The position numbers were made by a program, and so were the translations under genes. A stretch of DNA of 64,000 nt, taken from contig CAZVKN010000001.1 of assembly GCA_964627035.1 (NCBI GenBank), positions 62,001 through 126,000 on the forward strand. The letters run 5' to 3'. The notes beneath the pieces were generated by a model. That model was not told the origin of the DNA, did no database searches, and worked only from the letters and a program-made list of their open reading frames with translations. How positions within the stretch are numbered: position 1 is the first letter of the stretch; every line of letters starts with the position of its first letter. The stretch comes from CAZVKN01 sp964627035 (GTDB taxonomy: Bacteria > Electryoneota > AABM5-125-24 > Hatepunaeales > Hatepunaeaceae). This document shows, piece after piece, positions 54,896 through 62,628 of the stretch.

Positions 54896-57466
54896 CTATC
54901 TGATGTGATGAATTGTGATGTTTCTGATCATTCTACCATTCTTGACGCGAACAAAATAGTCACCTGCAGCCCATTTCGATGCTGATATCCGGAAAATTCC
55001 ATTGACGGGATGCTTGCTCAGCACAGTTGATTGCATGTTGCGTCCCAGAATATCATAAACATCAATCTGAATCGGTGTGTCATCGCTGTTCAAATAGGTT
55101 ATGACACAGCTTTCGTTGAAAGGATTCGGCGAGGTTGTAATCGAGAATGACGATTGATCCAGAGCTGCTCCTACAACAGGCAAACTGACCTCAATTACTG
55201 AATAACTGTCCGGGATAAAATCAGTGGAACCGCTAACGAATTGTATTTCGGGATTCAATCTGAAATATCCGCTTGGTGTCGCTCGGAAAACAGAAACCTG
55301 TGGGAAAAAGTCTTCTTTATTCCCCCATAAAGCAATACCACACAGACCGTTAACGAAGACACCGGAACCGATTAAAACTCCCTCTGAATTGTAACAACCT
55401 ACCTCATCACCATCCTGAACACTTTTGTCACCTTGAATTAATAGACTCATCGAGTTAGATCCGGACTCAACAACAGGCAGATGAACTGGATCGTGTTGCG
55501 TAAATACAGGAGTATTGTCAAGCCCCACTCTCTCACGAGGGTAAATTAGCGAGGCAGGCTCGTTTAATTTTATATGGTAGCCGCGACCCGGTCTCAATTC
55601 ATCCATATTGCTGAAATTAAAACTGGGCAGGTAGAATCTCCCACGATGATCTTTTGCAATTACAAGCGCATCAATATCCGTCAACGAGCGACAGGCAGAT
55701 TCAACAGGTAAAGTAAAGCTCGGTTTGTATGCTGTCAAATTCCAACCTTCCGCGAGTTGGATCGGGTCTCTGTAATTTGAACGCTCTCCCTCCAGCACAA
55801 GAGCATCATCATCGGTCAAATGAACCTGATAGCCTTCATTAGAGTTCCAAAAAGCCAGATTGTTGAACTCTTCGCCCGGTGCATAGAATGATCCGTGCTG
55901 ATCTTTTACCAACAGCAGATGCTCACGCTCTACAATTGCCTCAAAAACCTCAACAAAATCAAAGTCAACTTCATTAGAAAGATTGTGAGAGATGGTCGTC
56001 CATCCGCCGCGCATATTTATCTCGATTTCAATCTCAGGCTGGTTAAACGTCTCAAATACGGCAAGACCGTCAGGTATCCCCCACCCCATTAAAGTATCCG
56101 GTTCCTCCGCATTGTTTGCCGATTCTTTGAGCGCATCCAGCAATGTAACAGGTGAGAGATATGGGTTAGCCTGAATCAGGAGCGCACATAATCCGGCAAT
56201 AGCCGGCGTTGAAAACGAAGTCCCCGCACCGGCAGCGTAATCCTGATTGTTTCTCGATGACGCAAACTTAACCGAAACGCCGTAACTCATTAAATCCGGC
56301 TTAATCCTCTCATCCCAAGTTGGACCGTGCGATGAAAATGATGCTCTACTGCTGTCACGATTGGTTGCACCTACTGAAATTACATAATCACCGTCTGCAG
56401 GTGCACCCATCTTGGTTTCAGGATAGTCACCTCTGCCCGTGTTGCCCATTGCATTGACTATTACAATTCCGACTTCAGAAGCCCGATCAGCAACCACGGT
56501 TGTCACCGCTGTGTTGCCGTCCATATCCTCATATTCATACCAATCCGAATAGGATAGAGATGATGTGACGATGTCCACTCCAAGTGAATCCATCCATTCA
56601 ACTGCCGCAACCCAATGATCCTCCTCAACCTCAACTTCGCGCTCAGTGTTTTCAGTCTTAGCCAGTACATAGCTCGCTTCCGGAGCAATCCCGATTAGCC
56701 TTCCTTCTTGATATCCACCAATTATCGACAGGATTTTGGTGCCGTGATTACCATCGCCCATGTCATCCTCATCACCAACTTCGTCGTCATCATTCACAAA
56801 ATCCCACGAATCTACAATGTCTATTTCTGCAAAACAGTTGTGATCGAGGTTGTCAAATCCCGCATCGCATACCCCGACCATCACTCCTCTTCCGAGATAA
56901 CCACGATCATGAAGCTCAGGAGCATTAATAAACGCATTCTGTCTCAAGCTTGTACCGTAGTCTAAATCTGGGTCACTCCTTGGGATATAAGGATCTATCT
57001 GATGTTCTTCATGAACTATTATATCCCGATCCTGACGAAGAAATGACCGGACAGGTTCTACTTTTTCTACAAATGCAAATTCACTAATAAGGGATACCTC
57101 AGTCTCCGATAATTCAAAAGAAACAGCATTCAACCATCGGCTGATATGACGCAGAGGTTTGCCAGATGACTTAGATATTTGAGTGACATAATCTGGATTA
57201 ACAGGAAGATCAGATTCGGTGATAGTATTAACCGGAGCAAGCTTCAACCTACGTGAGATGGAACGGCTGGAGAGGATGTTTTTCGGGTTGTTCAGTGCAT
57301 CGCTGATAGCAGATGAACTGCGATAACCTTTATCGTGGAAATAGACCCAGTAGGGCTTTGCATCCAGAGTTTCACTTGCCCCCAATGGTGAGGCGAACCC
57401 TAAAAATGCCAATACTGCGAAAACAATTATTCCACACAAAATAATATGTCTGCAATGACTATTCAA
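54896..57466 (-). CDS. Secreted subtilisin-family (S8) serine peptidase with GW module and T9SS domain
   Basis: 856 residues from a TTG start at 57466 that overlaps the stop of the rhodanese-like gene. A hydrophobic signal segment (about 8-30) leads to a propeptide and an S8 domain with D201 (VGVCDAGFDN), H241 (DGNHGTKILSIIGG), N342 (MGNTG) and S417 (AGAGTSFSTPAIAG). The histidine motif reads HGTK instead of the common HGTH. Residues about 485-645 carry two GW-module copies (GGWTTISHNL ... LVKDQHGSFYAPG ... GYQVHL; AEGWNLTAYKPS ... AKDHRGRFYLPSFNF ... GYHIKL). The C-terminal 82 residues start TTSPNPFNES, a T9SS type A-like sorting domain. I infer a surface or secreted protease. Confidence 0.92.
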   Translation of the reverse strand: MNSHCRHIILCGIIVFAVLAFLGFASPLGASETLDAKPYWVYFHDKGYRSSSAISDALNNPKNILSSRSISRRLKLAPVNTITESDLPVNPDYVTQISKSSGKPLRHISRWLNAVSFELSETEVSLISEFAFVEKVEPVRSFLRQDRDIIVHEEHQIDPYIPRSDPDLDYGTSLRQNAFINAPELHDRGYLGRGVMVGVCDAGFDNLDHNCFAEIDIVDSWDFVNDDDEVGDEDDMGDGNHGTKILSIIGGYQEGRLIGIAPEASYVLAKTENTEREVEVEEDHWVAAVEWMDSLGVDIVTSSLSYSDWYEYEDMDGNTAVTTVVADRASEVGIVIVNAMGNTGRGDYPETKMGAPADGDYVISVGATNRDSSRASFSSHGPTWDERIKPDLMSYGVSVKFASSRNNQDYAAGAGTSFSTPAIAGLCALLIQANPYLSPVTLLDALKESANNAEEPDTLMGWGIPDGLAVFETFNQPEIEIEINMRGGWTTISHNLSNEVDFDFVEVFEAIVEREHLLLVKDQHGSFYAPGEEFNNLAFWNSNEGYQVHLTDDDALVLEGERSNYRDPIQLAEGWNLTAYKPSFTLPVESACRSLTDIDALVIAKDHRGRFYLPSFNFSNMDELRPGRGYHIKLNEPASLIYPRERVGLDNTPVFTQHDPVHLPVVESGSNSMSLLIQGDKSVQDGDEVGCYNSEGVLIGSGVFVNGLCGIALWGNKEDFFPQVSVFRATPSGYFRLNPEIQFVSGSTDFIPDSYSVIEVSLPVVGAALDQSSFSITTSPNPFNESCVITYLNSDDTPIQIDVYDILGRNMQSTVLSKHPVNGIFRISASKWAAGDYFVRVKNGRMIRNITIHHIR

Positions 57467-57929
57467 TTACTGTTGGTCTGGGTAGAATATTCCACCCATA
57501 TCTCTCTTTTTCAATGAAGAGACGGTAGCTGCCACCGTCAAGATAATAGTTTACAAGCCCTTTGTTCGCCAAAGCTCCTGAAATCCTTCGCGAGTCGTCA
57601 CCATATAGGCAGATCAGATAGATCGGATGATCATTGTTGACGTATTCCACTTCCTGAAATATTGAGCCCAGCGGAATATGTGTCATTCCGGGAATATCCA
57701 CGATATGATCCGGATCCTCGGGAGTTGCCTCTATCAGATAGAACAGATTCATTCTGGCACCCCGATTCAAACTGTCAACCAAAGCCCGGGCAGTAATATA
57801 AGAAGAAGCTGCTTTCTTCGGATGCTCGATTTTGTCCGGCAGATCGTACCGGGGTGCGTCCTGTTTACAGCTTAATACTAAAAACAGGATCAACACGTGC
57901 ATAAAACTGATCTTGATTATTCGTCTCAT
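57459..57929 (-). CDS. Rhodanese-like lipoprotein
   Basis: 156 residues. The signal peptide ends in VLSC with Cys21 as likely lipidation site. The domain fits a rhodanese fold: LIEATPEDPDHIVDIPGMTHIPLGSI (the 'pipeline' strand and loop) and a candidate active-site loop starting at Cys107 in LICLYGDDSRRISGAL. It may handle sulfur transfer or simply bind anions in the periplasm. It starts 12 bases after the aconitase stop and its stop overlaps the TTG start of the subtilase by 8 bases. Confidence 0.75.
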   Translation of the reverse strand: MRRIIKISFMHVLILFLVLSCKQDAPRYDLPDKIEHPKKAASSYITARALVDSLNRGARMNLFYLIEATPEDPDHIVDIPGMTHIPLGSIFQEVEYVNNDHPIYLICLYGDDSRRISGALANKGLVNYYLDGGSYRLFIEKERYGWNILPRPTVIE

Positions 57930-57941
57930 AAAATTAAAGGT

Positions 57942-59870
57942 TTATCCTTCGCTTTGTTTGCGTGTGAATGCGAGCAATCCACCTGCCTTCAAGATTGCAG
58001 CTTGCCGGTCAGTGAATCTGGCGTCCAATTTATAGCTGCTGTTATCTTTGAGGTTGGTGAGAGTCAACTCTCCGCTCTCCAATCCGGCATGAACATCTGA
58101 AATTTGGAGATCGTCCCCCTGCTCAATCATGTCATATTCAGCTTCGTTGGAAAAAGTGAGCGGAACGATACCGAAATTGATCAGGTTTGCAAGATGAATT
58201 CGTGCAAAGCTCTTAACAATTACAGCCTTTATTCCCAAATACATGGGAGCAAGAGCTGCATGTTCACGTGATGATCCCTGTCCGTAGTTGTGACCACCGA
58301 TGATAAAGCCTCCTCCTGCTTTCAAAGCACGCTCCGGGAAACTTTCGTCAACACGTACAAACACATGCTTTGAAATCTCCGGAATGTTGGAGCGCAACGG
58401 CAAAATCTTTGCACCGGCGGGCAAAATGTGATCGGTTGTAATATCGTCTTCAACCTTCAGTATCACTTCCCCGCTGAATTGTTCCGGTAGAGCATCCTTT
58501 TTCGGAACCGGTTTTATGTTTGGTCCTCGGATGATTTCAACTTCGTTGCCATCTTCCTGAGGCGGGATCAACATTTTATCGTTAATGACAAAGCTTTCAG
58601 GTAATGACACCGGAGAAGCGGAACCGAAAGAGCGTGGATCGGTGACTTCACCTGTTATAGCTGCTACAGCGGCAACTTCCGGGCTGCACAAATAAGATTT
58701 GTCACCGGGAGTTCCGGTACGCCCTGCAAAATTGCGGTTGAAGGTTCTCAATGAAACGGCACCTGTCGGAGGTGCCTGCCCCATTCCGATGCACGGACCG
58801 CAGGCTGACTCAATTATTCGTGCACCGGCAGCAATAATATCGGTCAAGGCACCGTCACGAGCGATCATCTCAAACACCTGCTTGGAACCGGGCGTTAGGG
58901 TCATACTGACACCGGGGTGAATCTGCTTGCCCTTTAAGATGTCCGCAGTGCGCTTCAAATCTAAGAATGATGAGTTTGTACAGGAACCGACGCAGACCTG
59001 CTGTACTTTCAGACCTTCAGTCTCCTTCACCGGCACAACATTGTCCGGCATTGACGGTTTAGCGATCATCGGTTCAAGTGACGAGAGATCGAAATCAATA
59101 ACTTTCTCATATTCTGCATCATCATCCGCTTTCAACTCACTCCAAGTTTCCTCACGATGTTGAGCTTTGAGGAATTTCAAAGTCTGCCCATCTGAAGGAA
59201 ATAGTGAGGTAGTTGCCCCTAACTCTGCTCCCATATTCGTAATAGTTGCCCTTTCCGGCACTGTCAATGTCTCAACACCGGGACCGCCATACTCCAGCAT
59301 CCACCCTACTCCACCTTTAACGCTTAGCTGGCGCAGCAGTTCCAGTATAACATCCTTTGCAGATACCCATGGTGACAGCTTGCCTGTCAGACTGATCTTC
59401 ATGACTTTGGGCACTTTCAGAAAATAAGCTCCCCCGCCCATAGCCACGGCAATATCCAATCCACCTGCTCCCATCGCAATAGCACCCATACCTCCTGCTG
59501 TAGGTGTATGACTGTCAGAACCGAGCAGGGTTTTACCGGGTGCAGCGAATCGTTCAAGATGTACCTGATGGCATATCCCGTTGCCCGGGCGTGAGAACCA
59601 GACTCCAAATTTGGCGGCAACACTCTGCAAATATCTGTGGTCATCAGGATTTTCAAAGCTGGTCTGTAGCATGTTGTGGTCAATGTAGCTGACCGACAGC
59701 TCTGTTTTTACACTATCAACGCCTATCGCTTCAAATTGCAGAAAAGCCATAGTGCCGGTCGCATCCTGAGTTAAAGTCTGATCAATACGGATTCCGATCT
59801 CGTTTCCCGGAACAACCTCACCCTCCAGAACGTGATCGGTTAGAATTTTCTGAACAATATTTTTCGCCAC
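57942..59870 (-). CDS. Aconitate hydratase (short, about 640-residue type)
   Basis: 642 residues. The [4Fe-4S] ligands are C297 in VGSCTNSSFLDLKR, and C357 and C360 in ESACGPCIGMG. Other blocks are TLLGSDSHTPTAGGMGAIAMG, AGRTGTPGDKSYLCSPEVAA, ATTDHILPAG-like DDITTDHILPAGAKILP and the C-terminal swivel domain with GSSREHAALAP. It interconverts citrate and isocitrate in the TCA cycle. This shorter architecture occurs in several phyla outside AcnA/AcnB. It starts a tight run of genes that ends at dctQ. Confidence 0.94.
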   Translation of the reverse strand: MAKNIVQKILTDHVLEGEVVPGNEIGIRIDQTLTQDATGTMAFLQFEAIGVDSVKTELSVSYIDHNMLQTSFENPDDHRYLQSVAAKFGVWFSRPGNGICHQVHLERFAAPGKTLLGSDSHTPTAGGMGAIAMGAGGLDIAVAMGGGAYFLKVPKVMKISLTGKLSPWVSAKDVILELLRQLSVKGGVGWMLEYGGPGVETLTVPERATITNMGAELGATTSLFPSDGQTLKFLKAQHREETWSELKADDDAEYEKVIDFDLSSLEPMIAKPSMPDNVVPVKETEGLKVQQVCVGSCTNSSFLDLKRTADILKGKQIHPGVSMTLTPGSKQVFEMIARDGALTDIIAAGARIIESACGPCIGMGQAPPTGAVSLRTFNRNFAGRTGTPGDKSYLCSPEVAAVAAITGEVTDPRSFGSASPVSLPESFVINDKMLIPPQEDGNEVEIIRGPNIKPVPKKDALPEQFSGEVILKVEDDITTDHILPAGAKILPLRSNIPEISKHVFVRVDESFPERALKAGGGFIIGGHNYGQGSSREHAALAPMYLGIKAVIVKSFARIHLANLINFGIVPLTFSNEAEYDMIEQGDDLQISDVHAGLESGELTLTNLKDNSSYKLDARFTDRQAAILKAGGLLAFTRKQSEG

Positions 59871-59927
59871 TTTTTCCTCTTAATACCTATCTTGATTTTG
59901 AAATATTAGTGTAATGTAAGTCTATTT

Positions 59928-61193
59928 TTAAATTTCGCTGTTGCTCAGGATCACAGAATTCTTCTCAACAACAGTAATTCCGTTCCGCACCACGAATCCA
60001 TCGCCGTCATAGTTTTCATCAGATTTCTTCGGTTTGATGACAACACTGTTTCCTATTCGCGCGTTCTTGTCAATTATTGCTCGCTGAATGTTGCACTTTG
60101 TGCCGATGCCGATTGAAGGGATTTTTTTACCTTTCAACTCCGGATAGTACTCTTCACCCTCAAAGTAGTCAGCACCCATCATCATGGTTTCATTCAGTTT
60201 GCTGCCTGAACCAATAATTGACCGTATGCCGATTATTGAACGGGAGATCTCTGAATTTGTGATCTGACACCCTTCTGTGATGATTGACTCATTAATATGA
60301 GTCCTATCCAGTGTCGTCCCGGGCAGCGTCCTTGGGCGGGTAAATATCGGCTTCTTCGGATCGTAGAAGGAGAATACTGGATTGGGCTTTGTCAACGCAA
60401 TGTTCGCATTGAAGAAATCGTCAATCTTACCGATGTCCTCCCAATAGCCGTTGAATCTATAAGCAAATGTATTAGCGGATCGAATTGCATTCGGAACAAT
60501 ATTAAAGCCAAAATCGTTGTGTGGGTTTTCTTCAAGAAGCTTGCGCAGTATCTCCCGTCGGAAGATATAAATACCCATAGAAGCGAGATAGTGAGGGTCG
60601 CTTCCGGCGGTGCCGCCGGTAACTTTATAGTCAGTTACTTGTTTTTCATCATTTGGCTTCTCGATGAAATCTACGATACGGTCACGCTCGTCCACCTTCA
60701 TAATGCCAAAACCGCTGATCTGGTCTTCAGTTACAGGCAAAGTTGCAACTGTTACATCAGCTTTGTTTTCCTTGTGAACGTTCAACATATCACGATAATC
60801 CATTCGGTACAGATGATCGCCTGATAATATTAAGTAATCCCTGAAGGAATGCTGCCTAAAGTGAAGCATAGACTTACGAACAGCGTCTGCAGTACCTTGA
60901 AACCATTCGTTGCCGGTTTCCCGACTCTGGGATGCAGGAATCACATCAACAAAGCCGCGCCGAAGTCTGTCAAATGCAAACGCCTTTCCAACATGCCGAT
61001 TAAGAGAGACAGACATAAACTGTGTTAACACGAACACACGGTGAATGCCGGAGTTGACACAGTTGGAAAGTGGAATATCAATTAGACGGTACTTACCCCC
61101 GATAGGCACTGCCGGTTTTGCCCGATATTTGGTGAGCGGATAGAGTCGTGTGCCTTGTCCACCACCCAGAATGATCGTCAACATTTCGCTCAT
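59928..61193 (-). CDS. glgC: Glucose-1-phosphate adenylyltransferase
   Basis: 421 residues, normal for ADP-glucose pyrophosphorylase, the committing enzyme of bacterial glycogen synthesis. N-terminal nucleotidyltransferase signature ILGGGQGTRLYPLTKYRAKPAVPIGGKYRLID, DHLYRMDYRDML, and GTADAVRKSM; C-terminal half has left-handed beta-helix repeats (ITEGCQITNSEISRSIIGIRS). A storage role is expected, but other glg genes are not in the window. It follows the phosphohexomutase by 8 bases. Confidence 0.96.
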   Translation of the reverse strand: MSEMLTIILGGGQGTRLYPLTKYRAKPAVPIGGKYRLIDIPLSNCVNSGIHRVFVLTQFMSVSLNRHVGKAFAFDRLRRGFVDVIPASQSRETGNEWFQGTADAVRKSMLHFRQHSFRDYLILSGDHLYRMDYRDMLNVHKENKADVTVATLPVTEDQISGFGIMKVDERDRIVDFIEKPNDEKQVTDYKVTGGTAGSDPHYLASMGIYIFRREILRKLLEENPHNDFGFNIVPNAIRSANTFAYRFNGYWEDIGKIDDFFNANIALTKPNPVFSFYDPKKPIFTRPRTLPGTTLDRTHINESIITEGCQITNSEISRSIIGIRSIIGSGSKLNETMMMGADYFEGEEYYPELKGKKIPSIGIGTKCNIQRAIIDKNARIGNSVVIKPKKSDENYDGDGFVVRNGITVVEKNSVILSNSEI

Positions 61194-61201
61194 TATTGCC
61201 T

Positions 61202-62560
61202 CTACTCTTCTGCACTCTTCATTTTTTCTCTCATTTCATTCAGATATTTTTCGGCTGTCGCTTTATCTCGTGCTTCTGAATATATCCTGAAGATCGGCTC
61301 GGTGTTTGACGGTCGCGCCTGCACCCAGCCGTCACTAAAGCTTACCCGCACTCCGTCAATGCGGGACACCTGATCGTGCGGATAGCTGTTAGCAACGGAT
61401 TCCATAAAATACTTAGGATCACCATCACCAACAGGCTGGGATGATTTTATCATGTGATACGTCGGAAGTTCATCTCTCAACTGGCTCACACTCTTCTTCA
61501 TTGTAGCCAACTTATTAAGAATAATTGCCATGCCTATTCCTGCATCGCGGACAGAATGAACAGATGGAAGAATGATACCACCGTTTCCTTCACCTCCAAT
61601 TACAGCACCAAGTTCAGTAATACCTGCAGAGACGTTTGCTTCACCTACTTTGGTTCGATGGCACTCAACTCCAAACTCTGCGGCTACGTCACCAATGATC
61701 TGAGAAGTAAGGCTATTCACCACAACCGCTCCCGGCTGATACTCCAACAGCGATTTTACTGCTAAAGCAAGCGTTAGTTCTTCACCGATAGGCGATCCGG
61801 TTTCATCCACAACAGCTAATCTGTCACCGTCGGGATCAACTGCAAATCCAATATCACATCTATTCTCAACAACCAACTTTGAAAGGTCGCTCAGGTTTTG
61901 CGGAAGCGGCTCCGGTACACGCGGGAAAAGACCGTTCATTTGGGTAAAAATTTCAAAGACATCGCAACCGAGAAGCTTTAGCAGTTCCGGATAAAGGTTG
62001 CTTCCGGCACCGTTCACGCAGTCTATCGCAACTTTTAACTGCTTTCTTTTTATCTTTTCAAGCTCCAAAAATCCTATTCCGGTCACTGCGCGAATATACA
62101 TCTCATCTGCACCGTCCCAGTCAAACGATACACCCACTTTGTCCCATGATACCGACCGCAAGGGTCCGTGAACTACAATGTGCTCAAGCTCGACAAAGTC
62201 AGCGGCAGTCAGCATTCGCCCGTCATGCCTCACAAATTTCATCGCATTCCACTGCTGCGGGTTATGACTGGCGGTAATGATGATACCGCCTGTAGCACCT
62301 CTCTGCTTCACTGCCATAGCCCCGACAGGTGTGGGGACAATGCCGACATCATCAATATCACATCCGGCTGACATCAATCCTGCTTTGATGGCATGATTCA
62401 GCATCAACCCTGTCGGTCTCGGATCTCTCGACAGCACAACCTTTTCACCTTTCAGCCAGCTACCAAACCCGCTTGACCAGATCATAGCCACTTCAGGGGT
62501 CATTCCTTCGCCGACAATACCGCGGATACCGGAAACCCCCGTCATCAATCCTTTGAACAC
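61202..62560 (-). CDS. Alpha-D-phosphohexomutase (phosphoglucomutase/phosphomannomutase/GlmM type)
   Basis: 452 residues in four domains. The phosphoserine S98 lies in IITASHNPQQWNAMKF, the metal loop DPDGDRLAVVDE at about 240-250, the sugar-binding GEGNGGII loop at about 330, and the phosphate-binding RPSNTEPIFRIYSEA near the C-terminus. Immediately upstream of glgC, so supplying glucose-1-phosphate is a sensible role, but the substrate cannot be fixed; the archaeal-type GlmM is an alternative. It starts 68 bases after the adenine deaminase stop. Confidence 0.93.
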   Translation of the reverse strand: MFKGLMTGVSGIRGIVGEGMTPEVAMIWSSGFGSWLKGEKVVLSRDPRPTGLMLNHAIKAGLMSAGCDIDDVGIVPTPVGAMAVKQRGATGGIIITASHNPQQWNAMKFVRHDGRMLTAADFVELEHIVVHGPLRSVSWDKVGVSFDWDGADEMYIRAVTGIGFLELEKIKRKQLKVAIDCVNGAGSNLYPELLKLLGCDVFEIFTQMNGLFPRVPEPLPQNLSDLSKLVVENRCDIGFAVDPDGDRLAVVDETGSPIGEELTLALAVKSLLEYQPGAVVVNSLTSQIIGDVAAEFGVECHRTKVGEANVSAGITELGAVIGGEGNGGIILPSVHSVRDAGIGMAIILNKLATMKKSVSQLRDELPTYHMIKSSQPVGDGDPKYFMESVANSYPHDQVSRIDGVRVSFSDGWVQARPSNTEPIFRIYSEARDKATAEKYLNEMREKMKSAEE

Positions 62561-62628
62561 CTACTCCTCCTGATTTTTCTTATAGTATAGCAATATAATC
62601 ATGCACAATAATTATTGCAATAACCACG

